Below are positions 22,541 through 34,366 of a DNA stretch of 64,000 bases, one piece after another. Below the pieces are notes generated by a model. It was not told the origin of the DNA. It saw only the letters and a program-made list of their open reading frames with translations, and ran no database searches. The first letter of the stretch is position 1, and every line of letters begins with the position of its first letter. This stretch comes from Mycoplasmopsis fermentans PG18. GTDB taxonomy: Bacteria; Bacillota_I; Bacilli_A; Mycoplasmatales; Metamycoplasmataceae. The position numbers and the translations under genes were made by a program. The stretch lies in assembly GCF_000209735.1 (NCBI RefSeq), contig NC_021002.1, positions 389,737-453,736 on the forward strand. The letters are read 5' to 3'.

Positions 22541-22730
22541 TTCTAACCTTTTTTTGTTACGAAATTAAGTGTTTTTATTATTTATTAAGATAATATTATA
22601 ACAAATTTCAACATAATGAAAAGAGTTGTGAAAAACTTATGAGAATTTTTCAAAAATTATCTTAAACATTTAAATTTGTATATTAATAAAATATAATTTT
22701 CTCGTGATAAATAATATAGCTCAATATACC

Positions 22731-22748
22731 ATAGTTATCCATAACTAT
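22731..22748. promoter_or_regulatory. Palindromic operator candidate upstream of the nuclease/ABC operon
   Basis: ATAGTTAT-CC-ATAACTAT is a perfect 8-bp inverted repeat with a 2-nt centre, about 100 bp upstream of the first gene of the long transport operon, in the 308-bp gap before it. It is the size and shape of a dimeric repressor site. The rest of the gap is AT-rich with no ORF. Confidence 0.45.
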
Positions 22749-22848
22749 ACATTCTAAAATTTATTTTACTTATATTTATTTTTGTTTTATTTGTTATTTA
22801 GCAATATTTTTTATCATTAAAATACATTTTATTTGAAAGGAAGTCAAA

Positions 22849-25044
22849 ATGAAAAAAGCTAATAAGCTTATTATTTCTCTTGGTACAGCATTTGCAGCAT
22901 TGTCTCCAGTTGTATTAAGTGTTGGATGTGGAGGTGGAGGTTCTTCCAACCTAGATTCAATTAATGGTGAAAGTACTCCATCAAATGAAAACTCAGCTTA
23001 TGCAAACGATAAAAAAGGTTACAATATTAAAGCCAATGACAAAGTTCAAATTGCTACAACTTTCTCTAAAGGTAGAGCTCAATATGAAGCTTTAAATGAT
23101 ATAATCAAAAATTACAACAGATTAATGAAAGATCAACCTGGTTTTAAAGAAGTTGAACAAGTTAGTTTAGGTTCAGGTTATGACGGTCAAGCTGACGTGG
23201 TTAGAAAAAAAATAACAGCCAAAGAAGCTCAAATGCCTAACTTACTTCTTAACTATTCATCTTTAGCATCATCTCTTGCCGAAAGTGGAGTATTGTTGAA
23301 CTTTACAACTAAAGAAAATGGGGGCAAAGAATCAATTTCTAATAGTGATTTTGCAGAATCATTTTCAAGAGCAAATAGAACAACATCAAAAATTAATAAT
23401 GGTGGTTCATGATTAATTCCTATTGCTAAAAGCTCAATTAACTTAGGCGCTAATGGTCCTGTTCTTTCATACGTAATTGAAAGTATGCTTGCAAAAGGGG
23501 CTAAAATTGATCCAAGTTGAAAAGATAAATGAGATAAAATCAAAAAATCAGGTTTAAAAGATAGAGCAGCCGTTATTGAAAACTGAGGTGCTGTTAAATC
23601 AGATGTTAGTGCATTAAAATTAAATGAGTTAACAATTAAAGAATCAACATTCTCAAATATTTACTCATTATTAGAATTTTGTGACAAAGCACAAAAAATG
23701 TTTGAAAAATCATCAGCAGTGACTACTTTAGAAGGACCACATGCCTTAGGTATTGATGATATTACAGGATTTATTCAAACTTTAGGATATGCTTCAGTTG
23801 GAGCCGATCCTGAATCATGAATTACAACAGTTGTTGAAGAAGATGGCGAAAGAAAAATAAGTTACAAATCATTTGTGGAAGCTACATCACAAGCTAATAG
23901 TAAATTTAAAGAACTTTATGATATGTTTGTTCCTAAATTGAAATCTCAATCTGTTGTTTTCCAACAAAGTGGTGCTTATACATCTAGTGAACAAATAAGA
24001 CATAACTTTATGTTTGATATTGGTTCAACAGCTGGATATACTCATAACTTTGCTAAAAAAAGCGAAACATCTATTGAAATTAAAAATAGTGAAGGTAAAT
24101 TCTCTTCTGGATGAAATGAAAACAATAATAAATTTGCCCAAATTGTAAAACATGATGATGGAACATATCGTATTGGTGGTCACTTAAATAAAATTAAAAA
24201 AGACACTGAAAAACTTGAAAATTATGAATGAAAAGCAAAAACCGCAGATATTTACAACAAATTAGCAGGTTATAGTCAAATTCCTACTGGAACTAAAAAA
24301 ATTAGTTCACCAAGTGGAACAAATGTTTATGCTTTCATGATTGAAACCAAAAATAAAGATGATATTAAAACTTTAGATGCAGCTTTAGCAGATGGAAAAC
24401 TTGTAAAAGTTGGTGAATTTGTTAATAATCAAAATAAAGAAGCTATTTTATACCTTGCTTTTGGTAAAGGTGCTGGTATTTCAGGACTTAAAATTGTTGA
24501 AAAAGGTTTAGATTCTCTTCTTGAAAAAGACGAATTCTTTAAATTTGCAACTCCTTCAAAAACAAAAGACACTGATGCTAAAAATGTTTATTATGCACAA
24601 GGTCCTTCATTATTTGGAATTAGATCTAGTGATAATGCAATGAATCAAGCAACAAGAATGTTTGTTAAATGATTTGTAACATCAGGCGCAACTGAATTAG
24701 AATATAAAGATCAAGAAACTGGAAATGTAATTAAAAAAGTAATAAAACCTTCTTTAATGTTTTCAGAACAAGCATCATATATTTTTGCTGTTAAAGATTT
24801 TGAAAAAACACCAATGACAACAACCAATCCTTACTTACGTGAATGTTTTGAAATGTTTAAAAAAACAATTGAAGATCCAGAACACAATGCTATCTATGAG
24901 GAATATGGTGATCCAAATGGTGATGCATTTAGAGGTGCATTAGGAACAGCATGAAGAAATGTTTATGGTAACAAAAGCCCAGGACAATATAAAGATCAAA
25001 TAATTGACGCTGTAGTTGCTTCAAACAACAAATTATTTAATTAA
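22849..25044 (+). CDS. Surface lipoprotein, substrate-binding component of nuclease-linked ABC system (P80/MG185-like)
   Basis: A 731-residue lipoprotein. Signal peptide MKKANKLIISLGTAFAAL, lipobox VLSVGC, then a Gly/Ser-rich spacer. The mature part resembles an extracellular solute-binding protein (VQIATTFSKGRAQYEALNDI near its start). The position first in an operon with a thermonuclease lipoprotein, one ABC ATPase and two permeases matches the MG185-MG189 block of M. genitalium and the mhp379 region of M. hyopneumoniae, so it is inferred to bind nucleic-acid breakdown products or sugars. GAAAGGAAG precedes the ATG. Ten or more Trp codons are TGA. Confidence 0.78.
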
Positions 25045-25062
25045 TTTTAATTAAAAAAACAC

Positions 25063-25092
25063 AATAAATTAGATAGAAATATCTAGTTTATT
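25063..25092 (+). terminator. Intercistronic stem-loop
   Basis: A 13-bp stem with one G-U pair (25063-25075 with 25080-25092) closed by a GAAA tetraloop, between the lipoprotein and nuclease genes. It has no long T run, so it may be a partial terminator or an mRNA stabiliser that lets the first gene be expressed more than the rest. Confidence 0.5.
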
Positions 25093-25132
25093 TGTATAAA
25101 CTTAAAAATTTATTTTTAAAAAAGGACTTATT

Positions 25133-26311
25133 ATGAAGTTTAAAAATAATACTTTAAATTTTTGTTTGAATACAATTGTTCCTTCAATGGCTATTGTAGT
25201 TTGTTCTTCATGTCAAAGTAAAGATGACAAAATTTATAATGAAGCTTTTAAAGAAGACATCAAGTTCGATTATGTAGCTTATAATCCAGCTACTGGAAAA
25301 TATGATATTGTTGACAAAAATATTGAAAATCAATTGACAACTAGTTTGAATAATTTATCAAATATTTCAAGAGAATTTACTTATGATGGTGAAGAATATA
25401 AACTTGAAATAGATACAATTTCTCTTGCAAGAACATTTGATAAAAACAAAACTTTTAGTGAAAACTTGAAAGATCCAAACTTTATTAATAATCAAAGGGA
25501 ATATACTTACAAAATTTTCAAAAAAAATCCTAAAGGTAAATGAAAAGAATATGATAAGTATGACATTTCAAAAATGACAAAGAAATTTGACGTTAAGTTA
25601 AATTTAGTTGACAATTTTGACAAAATGGATACTAGAATTGATTATTCAAAATTACAAGCTACAGCTTATGATTGAGATCAAATGGCAAAAGAAGGTTTAA
25701 ATTACTATGATGGCGAAATCGTAAGTTGAAATGATGGAGATACTCCTAAAGTCAAATATTATGATCCAAAGAAAAAAGAGATGGTAGTTGAAACCATTAG
25801 AATTCAAGGAGTTGATACTCCTGAAAAAGCTGTTGGCAAAGAAATTGCTCCAATTTTTGAAAAGAGATTCGCGGAAAAATCATCTGAATTTGCTAATGTA
25901 AATTTACCAGCTGGTACAAAAGTTAGATTTATTTATTCTAATAAAGATGCTTTTAAAAGAATCGTAGCTCATTTATTTTGAGGCGAAAAAAATGGACACA
26001 AGTATGTGTATGAATATTCTGCTGCTATTACTAGATTTGGATTTACATTGCCTTATGCTGATGGTACAGAATTAATAAATATGACTAATGCTGGTAAAAC
26101 TCAACATTATACATTCTTACAAATAGGTGAAGCTTTTGAAGCTGCTATGGCTGAAAAGACAGGATTCTTTAAATGTTTAAGTGATCCTGATGACATATCA
26201 AGATATGTTTATTTATCAAAAAGAAATGGTAAATACACCATTTTTCAAAAGAAATCAAATTCAAATGTATTTAAATTTAAAGATAAAGCTTACAAAAACC
26301 CTATAAACTAG
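25133..26311 (+). CDS. Surface thermonuclease lipoprotein (SNase family)
   Basis: A 392-residue lipoprotein with lipobox VCSSC and a staphylococcal-nuclease domain in the C-terminal half. The active-site set is complete by pattern: DGDTPKV (metal Asp), IRIQGVDTPEKA (Arg, Asp, Thr, Glu of the catalytic loop), and DAFKRIVAHLF (second Arg). An N-terminal extension of ~200 residues precedes it. It should cut host nucleic acid at the cell surface in a Ca-dependent way, like MG186 and mhp379. Genes for uptake follow directly downstream. Split by several TGA Trp codons. A weak hairpin (26299-26313) overlaps the stop. Confidence 0.87.
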
Positions 26312-26354
26312 GGCTTTAAGATTAAATTAATATTATTAAATTAAAGGAAAAAAT

Positions 26355-28451
26355 ATGATATTTATTAATAGATTAATTAATCTTTTTAAGAAAAAAACAA
26401 CCAAGTTTAATAAAGAAGATGAAACAGAATTTTTACGTCTAAAGCAAGAAATAGAATCAAAGAAAAATATTGATCGTAACTCTGCTATAGAATTAAAAAA
26501 TGTTTTTATCGACTTTGGTGAAACTTTAGCTGTAGATGATGTTAGTTTTAAAATTCCAGAAGGTTCATTAGTAACTCTTTTAGGACCTTCAGGATCAGGT
26601 AAAACAACAACTCTTAATGCTATCTCAGGGTTATTAACAATAACAAGTGGGAAGGTGTTTTTTAGAGGAAGAGACGTTACAAGATTAACACCTCAACAAA
26701 GGAAATTGGGTTTCGTTTTTCAAAACTATGCCTTATATCCTCATATGAGTGTTTATGACAACATCGCATTCCCTCTTAAAAATGATGCAGATTGACAAAA
26801 CAAAGTTTTAGATAGAAAAACAGAAGCTATCATTAATATTAGAAATATTTATCTTAAATCATTAGGTGCTAGTGATTTAGAAATTAAGCAAATTAATGAA
26901 GCTTGAAAAATTTACAAATCAATTTATAGAGAAACACAATCAGAATTAGCTAATTATCGTGTTGAATTACGTGAAAAATTTGATAAAGCGTTTACTGATT
27001 ATAAAATGTCAAAAGTTCACTATACAGCTGATTTAAGCTTAGCTTCTAAATTGGCTTTAAAAAGCTTTGAAAGCTTGAAAAAGTCAAAACATGATCAACT
27101 TAATGCTATTAACGAAGAATACAATCTTCTTAAAAATAACAATAGACTAAAAGCTGAAGAAGAATATAAACAATCAAAATTCTTAACTGATTTTGATAAA
27201 AACTTATTAAAAAGAAGCAAACCAAAAAGTATAGAAGAAGTACAAGAAGAACTTGACAAAACTCAAAAACTTATTGAACAAGTTGTTTTAGAAAACCGTA
27301 GTGAATTTTCTCATGAAACTCAAAGACAACTTGTTAAAACTGAAAATCAATTAATGAAAAATAATATTTATTACAAATATTACATGAACCTTAAAAAGGC
27401 TATTGTTAAATATGAACCATTAATTGATAAATACAAAAAAACTTACAAAGAAGTTAAAAAAGAATATAAAAATTCTGTCCGTAATAATTCAAAATTAAAA
27501 AGATTAGTACGCAATGAAAAAATTATGAAAATGTACGCATTAGTTAATTTTGAAAAAATTCAAAATGAAATTTATCAAAAATACAACTTAAAGCAAATTA
27601 TTGATGAAGATCACAAATTAAAAAATGCGAACTTAACAGATGAAGACAGAAACCAAATTGTTGAATATTCTAAAGATATAATTAGCCTTAAAAAAGCAAT
27701 TCATAGAGAAGTGCTTGAAGTTGCTGAACGTGTTGAAATTCTTCCAATCTTACAAAAGAAACCAACTCGTCTTTCAGGTGGTCAACAACAACGTGTGGCA
27801 ATTGCCCGTGCTATTGTTAAAAAACCTCAAATTCTTCTTATGGACGAACCTCTTTCAAACTTGGATGCTAAATTACGTATTTCAACTCGACAATGAATTA
27901 GAGATATTCAACAAAAATTAGGTATTACTACAGTATTCGTTACACACGACCAAGAAGAAGCTATGTCAATTAGTGACATTGTTATCTGTATGTCAATGTC
28001 TAAAGTTCAACAAATTGGTTCACCAATGGAACTTTACAACAAACCACGTAACAAATTTGTAGCTAGATTTTTAGGAATGCCAGAAATGGGCATGTTCGAC
28101 TCTAAATATAAAGATGGAAAACTTACTGTTTTAGGTGTTGAAATTCCTGGAATCAAATTAAACGATGTTGACTTCAAAGATCTTAGTGTTGGTGTTAGAG
28201 CCGAAGACTTTGAAATTAAAAATAGAAAGCAAGATGCACAATTCAGTGGCGTAGTTAAAGCTGCTGAAAACTTTGGTAAAGAAAGCAAATTAATAGTAAC
28301 TTTAGAAAATGGTGAAAATATCAACTTTTTAGTTGACAATGACTATAATTACAAAGCTAAAGATGAAATTTATTTCAACATACCAAAACATCGTCTTCAC
28401 ATTTTTGACAAGTTAACAGAAGAAAGAATTGAATATGAAATCAAAAAATAA
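26355..28451 (+). CDS. ABC transporter ATPase (UgpC/MsmK type) with coiled-coil insertion
   Basis: A 698-residue ATPase. Walker [11 protein letters not shown] (~77-86), Q-loop [19 protein letters not shown] (~120-138), then about 315 inserted residues rich in Lys, Glu and Leu (coiled coil), the signature [15 protein letters not shown] (~470), Walker [13 protein letters not shown]-loop VTHDQEEAM, and a C-terminal OB-type regulatory domain as in sugar importers. The insertion sits at the same point as in the OppF of this window. MG187 of M. genitalium is also enlarged. It powers the two permeases that follow; the first overlaps its end by 17 nt. Confidence 0.85.
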
Positions 28452-29538
28452 CTTTTGAGCAAAATTAGCTATCAAGTTTTCTTGATTAACTACTTTTAGT
28501 GCTCAAAAGCAAGCTAATAGAAAAGAAGAAGCTCTAGCTGAATCAGTAGTTGAAAAGCATACTCCTGCTTACAAACCATTGATTTTGTTAGTGCCAACTT
28601 TACTTGTTATTACAGCATTTACATTAGTTCCTTTTATAATAAACATTATTCAATCATTTACTGTACAAAATGCTAAAAATGGCGTTTTACATAATTTTGA
28701 ATCTCTATTTAAGGAACCAAAATTTGCTGTAGGGGTTAGAAACTCAATTTTATATGCTATTGTTGTTCTACCTTTTGTTATGATGGTATCTTTATTAATA
28801 TCTTCATGTATCGCAAACGTTTATCGTAAGTGAGCAAGAGGTTTTTGACAAACAATATTCTTCTTACCTTATATAACAAATATTGTTGCTGTGTCTTTAT
28901 CATTTATTCAATTTTTTGAAAATAATGGTTTATTCAACACAATTTTCAATTTAGGAGAAATTCCTTGATTAAATGATAAATCACCAAAAGCAATTATTTC
29001 TTTCTATCCATTCCTTGCAATGGTTGTTCAAGGTATTTGATCAGGGCTAGCATTTAATGTTTTAATTTTTACAACAGCAATGCTTTCAGTTGACAAAAAC
29101 CTCTATAAATCAGCCTCAATCGACGGAATTGGACCAGTTAAACAATTCTTTACAATTACCTTGCCTTCTATTAAATCAACTACTACTTTCTTAGTAACAA
29201 TGGGAATTATAAACGGAATAAAAGTCTTTCCTCTTGCATTATTCAATAATAGACCTGAAGAAGCAGTTTTAAAAGGTGCTTCAACCTTAATGATCTTCGT
29301 TTACTACTACACAAGTCTTGGTGGAGCAGAAAACTTATCATTAGCTGCTGCAGGTTCTATATTGTTATTTATTATTGGTATAGTTTACTCAACTATTATT
29401 AGAGGGGGATTTGGAACAATAATGAGAGTATCATTAAACTTAGGAGAAAGCAATGTTTGAAACAAAATTAAAGATTCAGAAGTGATGATCAAATATCAAA
29501 ATAAGAAAAAACAAAGACAAAACAGCGCAACAAGTTAG
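28435..29538 (+). CDS. ABC transporter permease 1 (UgpA/MalF type)
   Basis: A 367-residue membrane protein with six predicted helices after a ~40-residue cytoplasmic lead. The EAA loop that docks on the ATPase is visible as SASIDGIGPVKQFFTITLPSI. Many Trp codons are TGA. The ATG at 28435 lies inside the end of the ATPase gene, a coupled start, and is in frame with all later helices. Downstream, its last 86 nt overlap the second permease gene. It probably pairs with that permease to form the channel of the importer. Confidence 0.83.
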
Positions 29539-30436
29539 AGAAGTCTCTGCTTTTGGAATGTTACTTGGTTTATTTCTTAAATTATTGGCATTAACATTTT
29601 TTGCTCTTATTATTTTGTTCCCATTCTTCTTTATGTTGATGATTTCTTTGATGCCTGAAACTCAAGCAAAAACATTACAATCATCATTCTCAATAATTCC
29701 TAAATCATTAACTTGAACAAACTATTCAACCGCTGCTAATACAAAAGCTAATGGTAATAGTGATTATTGATCAGCATTTGCATTAACTTTTGCCAATGTT
29801 ATTTTCTCGATTATAGTTAAAATATTTATTACATTATTTGCAGGTTATGCCTTCTCGCTTAAAAAGTGAAGAGGTAAAAACATATTATGAGCTATTTTAA
29901 TGGGATTATTAATTTTACCTGAAGTTGCTCTTCTTTCAGGACAATATAAAGTTGTTACTGAATGAAACAATGCAATGGCACTTAAAAATAATTTCATAGG
30001 TGCTATGGTTATTATTGCTGTACCATTTGTGGCTTCAATCTTCAATGCTTTAATGTTTAAAAATGCATTTGAATCGATTCCTTCAAGAATTAAAGAAGTT
30101 GCTTTAGTCGATGGAGCTGCGGGTGCTAAATATCTGTTTAAAATAGCTATACCTATGGTTACACCAACAACTTTAACAGTGGTAATTCTAACAGCCTTAG
30201 CTGCTTGAAACTCATACTTGTGACCATCTCTTGCTCTTGGAAGCGACTACTTCATTATTTCTACATGATTATTCCATGTTGGTCGTGATGAAAGTAGTGG
30301 TGTTCCTATTATTCTTCAAAGTATTAAAATGGCTGGTGCCGTACTTGTTATTATACCAATGTTTATTTTCTACTTTGCCTTTAGAAAAAGAATTATGAAT
30401 GCTATATCTCGTCAAGGAAGTACTATTAAAGGTTAG
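29453..30436 (+). CDS. ABC transporter permease 2 (UgpE/MalG type)
   Basis: A 327-residue permease with six predicted helices. The EAA loop reads EVALVDGAAGAKYLFKIAIP followed by Met-Val-Thr-Pro. The start at 29453 is fixed by TAGGAGAAAG just upstream; this makes an 86-nt overlap with permease 1 in another frame, which is unusually long. An internal ATG at 29558 would avoid the overlap but has no ribosome binding site and would remove a basic N-terminal segment with two TGA Trp codons. Confidence 0.8.
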
Positions 30437-30447
30437 GAAGTGAAATT

Positions 30448-30726
30448 ATGAAAAAAGCAAATATAAAAACCAAAACAATAATTTGATTAATACTCGCTAT
30501 TATTGCTTTTATACTTTTAATCATATTTTCAGTTGTATTGCATAATACTATTCAAGTTTTAAAATTATCTGAATTTATTAGTTTCGACAAAGACTATCTA
30601 CATGAAGCTATGTCACAATATTCATTTGCAATTGCAATAATTACATTTAGCTCAATCATAATTCTAATAGGTACTTATATTTCATATGCAGGATTCAAAA
30701 GTTGAAAATATAATGCAACTATTTAA
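30448..30726 (+). CDS. Small two-helix membrane protein
   Basis: A 92-residue protein with a basic start (MKKANIKTKT), one helix at ~12-34 and another at ~63-85. No family is recognised. It lies 11 nt after permease 2 (site AGGAAG) and 8 nt before the next lipoprotein, so it belongs to the same operon and may be an accessory membrane part of the importer. Too short and too TGA-rich to show up as one long standard ORF. Confidence 0.65.
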
Positions 30727-30734
30727 GGAGAATA

Positions 30735-32231
30735 ATGAATAAAAAAATGAAATTTAAAAAATTAATGTTTATTGCTGCTTCAACTTTAGCCTTAGGAGTT
30801 GCACCTGCAATTACAATGTCATGTAATTTCTATATTAAATCTAATCCATTCTTAGAATATCTTAAAGACAAATCAGAAAATTTAAGTTTTTATAAGAAAA
30901 CTCCATATTGATTACAAAAAAATGCTAAAGATAAAACAAGTAATCAATTAGAATTGGCTTACAACTTTTTTGCTCCACATCATGCTAAAGTTTTACGTTA
31001 CGATTCAAATGGTGCTTTCCCTTATTTAACTTCAACAAGGGAATCAACTTTATATGATTCAAACTTTAGTGAAAAAGGCATTTTTGATAACCTTTCTTAT
31101 ACAGAAAGTCAACAAGTTAAAAAACTTGAAGAATTTAAAAATACAAAAGAATACATTAAACAACATCCAAATGAAGTTGGCAAATACTTAACAAAATATT
31201 TTTATCAATTAACTAATAAACAAGCTGAAGATGTTTTTATGTATTACTTCAACAATACTCAATATGGTTACTACGTTTTAACGAATTATTATCGTATGTT
31301 CAAAGTTGAAAATGATTTTATTTACGATGGAAGTGAAAAACCTCTTAAAAACATTTCAACAATTTCAGACGGTACTAATAAACGTTATTTTGACATTGTT
31401 AATCTATATGCATTAGAACATTTAGGTGATTTTATTAAAGAAAATAAAAATTTAATTAATGAAAATTTTGAAGACTTTTTTATTAAATTCTTAAATGAAA
31501 GTAAAAAATATGGTCTAAGAATATCTTCAAAAAACGATAGTTTAGTAGCACAAGAAGGTATGCAAAATGCTTTTGCTCCTGATTACTATTTAAGAAATCA
31601 AGATCGTAAACAAGAAGACTTAAAGGATGCCGCATTATTTTACAAAAATGCTGATTTAAACCCTGAAGGACAAATTTATAAAGACTTTATGAAAAATCCT
31701 GTTGAGTTTATTAAAAAACATCCAAACGTTATTAAAGCTGATGCTTCAGAAACAAAAATTAATGACCGTACAAATAAAAATTACACAATTACTGTTCTTA
31801 ATAAAATAAAAAGCGAAATTAATAAAATAAAAAATTATGGTGTTAATGAAGAAACCATTTTAAGAGCACTATTTACAATTTTAGAATTTCATGGATTAAA
31901 AGATTATCAACTTGGATTTGCATACAATAAAACAACTAAAAATCTTGAATTTTATTTTGAAAAATTAGTTAATAACAAATGAAAAATTTTTAGCTTATCA
32001 AACTTTTTTGATAACTTAAGAAAAAAATTCGACCGAACTAACCCAGTCGATGAAGAATTCACAAAAGATAAATTAATTACATATGATGCATTTCCATCTG
32101 ATTGAACATTTGATTTACCTAACACTGTTACAAAAGATGATGTAGATAAAATGTCTATTTACTTAGAAAATGGTGTTAAAGAACTTAAATTTACATTGAC
32201 AAAAATAAAACAATATTCTAATATCAAATAA
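30735..32231 (+). CDS. Operon-terminal surface lipoprotein
   Basis: A 498-residue lipoprotein with signal MNKKMKFKKLMFIAAST and lipobox TMSC. The mature part is rich in Tyr, Phe, Asn and Lys, with an aromatic stretch YYFNNTQYGYYVLTNYYRMF. No enzyme motif is seen. AAGGAG lies before the ATG and a strong terminator follows, so this is the last gene of the seven-gene nuclease/ABC operon. A second binding or docking lipoprotein for the same importer is plausible; other roles cannot be excluded. Confidence 0.65.
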
Positions 32232-32240
32232 TCAAAAATA

Positions 32241-32266
32241 AATTAGGCCTTGCGCCTAATTTTTTA
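32241..32266 (+). terminator. Terminator of the nuclease/ABC operon
   Basis: AATTAGGC (32241-32248) pairs with GCCTAATT (32254-32261), then a T run. Confidence 0.85.
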
Positions 32267-32272
32267 TTTAGC

Positions 32273-32291
32273 CCTGTTTTATAGTGCTTTT
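32273..32291 (+). repeat. Dispersed 19-bp motif, copy 3
   Basis: CCTGTTTTATAGTGCTTTT, continuing GGTAAAAAAAG, between the operon terminator and the 3' end of the convergent rmuC. Confidence 0.6.
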
Positions 32292-32311
32292 GGTAAAAAA
32301 AGCAAACTTAT

Positions 32312-33619
32312 TTATTCTTCTTCTTTATCATCATTTTCATCACTTAAATCTTCAATCATAGGCATATTCATTGCAACTTTATCAATGTCATAATCTTCTT
32401 TTATAATACCTTTTTTTCGTGCACTATCAATAGAATTTTGAATTCTTTTCTTTACTCTATCGACTATTTTTAATGCTCTATTTAATTCAACTCCTGTTTT
32501 ATCATTTTTCTTGATACTTTGTTCAATTTTGGTATAAATATTATCTTCACTTTGACGAATAAATAAGAATGCATCTAAAAGAATGTCAATATTTTGTTTT
32601 ATGTTAATTCCATAATTTGCATAAGCAATGGTTTGAATAATCATCAAAATTGTACTTGGTCCAGCCAACATAATATCATGATCTTTATTCAATGCTGAAA
32701 CCAATTCATTGTCACTAACTGCTAAAGCAAAAATAGCTTCAGATGGTAGATACATAATTGCTTGCTTGGTAGTTACATTTTTAATAATGTATTTACTTTT
32801 AATACTTTTAGCTTGTTCGAGAATAACTTTTCTAAAGTTAATTTGAGCTTTAATTCTTTCTTCTTTAGAGTCTGCATCTTGATATGCATTAAAAGAATCA
32901 AGTGGAAACTTACAATCAATAGGCAAGTAACGATCATTTTGAGAGTTAGCTTCTCCATTAGGCATTTTAATAACAAAGTCAACTCTTTCGCTATTTGGGT
33001 TCATATCTTCAAAATCAACAGCAGCAGCTTCATCTAATCCTTTTTTAGCAATTTTCTTTAAATCAACTTGTGCAGCTCACAAGTCTTTTGATAAATGTTC
33101 ATTCAAAATACTCTTTAAATTAAACTCACCATAATTACCGCGACTTTTTGTTCCATCAAAAGTTTTTTGTAATGAATTAACTGAATCTTGTAAGGTCTCA
33201 AAACGTACTAAATTCTTGTCAAGATTTTCCATGTTTTCTTTAATATTTTTAAAGTTTTCTTCCATCTTTTTAGCTACTTCATTTTCAAATTTTTCATCAA
33301 TAGCACCTTTAATTATTTGCACTTCCTTAATTACTAAATCATCAAACGATTTCATTTTTTTGTCAATTTCTTCTCTTAAATCACTAAAGTTTTTATTAAT
33401 CATGTTGAATGAATTGGCAATTTTTTCATCAACATTTTTATTGAATTTGACAAATTGACTAGACAAATCTTCAGTTATTTGATTTTTAATATTATTTGTC
33501 ATTTTGTCTTGATCGATAACTTCTGTCTTATTTTTTTTATATAAGATGAAACTAACGACAATACTACTAATAGCTAAAATCATAGTCAATATTACTACAA
33601 TTAGAATTCCTATTTCCAT
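32312..33619 (-). CDS. rmuC: RmuC-family DNA recombination protein
   Basis: A 435-residue RmuC protein. One N-terminal membrane helix (~5-27) is followed by a coiled coil (~40-150) and then the nuclease-like RmuC domain, with SRGNYGEFNLKSIL, ERVDFVIKMP and LPIDCKFPLDSFNAY (the Asp-x-Lys core of a PD-(D/E)xK fold). The last ~20 residues are acidic. RmuC proteins limit DNA inversions and rearrangements. The frame passes one TGA Trp near 33077. The start has AGGAGAAAA upstream. Confidence 0.85.
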
Positions 33620-33798
33620 ATTTTTTCTCCTTTAATTAATTGGTTTTTTAAATTATATAATTTTTAATTATATTTTGATTAAAATAACAACTTAAAAGCT
33701 CAAAAATTGCCACAATAAATATTATTTTTTTGTTTTTGCAAGACTCAAAAAGTTTTACAATTTAAAATTGTATTGATTTTAAAATCTAGAAAGAATTT

Positions 33799-34323
33799 AT
33801 GAAAATAGTTAAATTAACTAAAAAAGAATATAAAGGTAAAGAATTCTGTGTCCAATATAAAACAAAAGGCTATTACTTTATAGAACATACTAAAAATGGA
33901 TTTAGTTTTGTTTACAAAAAATTTGATCAAGAAAAAACTTTTGGTTACTGTGACAAGTTTTTTCAAGATTGATTAAATAAACCAATTTGCTATGGTGCTT
34001 TAGATGACCATAATAAGTTGCTAGGTTTTGCTGAAGGTTATTTAGAAGAGTGAAATAATCGTTTTAGAATTACTAACATTTTAGTATTTGATGAAAATAG
34101 TAGACATAGTGGTATTGGTTCTAAATTAATGAAAAAAATGATTGCAAAAGCTAAAACAACACCTGCTAGAATGATTGTTTTAGAAACTGAAACATGTAAT
34201 GAAAAAGCAATAAGATTTTATCAAAAATTCAATTTTGAAGTTATTGGATTTGACTTGTATGCATATACAAATGAAGATCCAAAAGAACATGAAGTTAGAG
34301 TTGAAATGGGTTTAAAAATCTAG
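33799..34323 (+). CDS. GNAT-family acetyltransferase
   Basis: A 174-residue protein whose second half is a GNAT fold: LLGFAEGYLEEW, ITNILVFDENSRHSGIGSKL (acetyl-CoA loop RxxGIG), and ETCNEKAIRFYQKFNFEVIG. It should move an acetyl group from acetyl-CoA to an amine of a small molecule or protein; the substrate is unknown. The frame contains two TGA Trp codons, so only the last 64 residues show as a standard ORF. AGAAAG precedes the ATG. The gap before it (33620-33798) is AT-rich without ORFs. Confidence 0.82.
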
Positions 34324-34366
34324 AAATTTTGCTATATAATAGAAATATAGTTTTTGGAGGTAAGAT

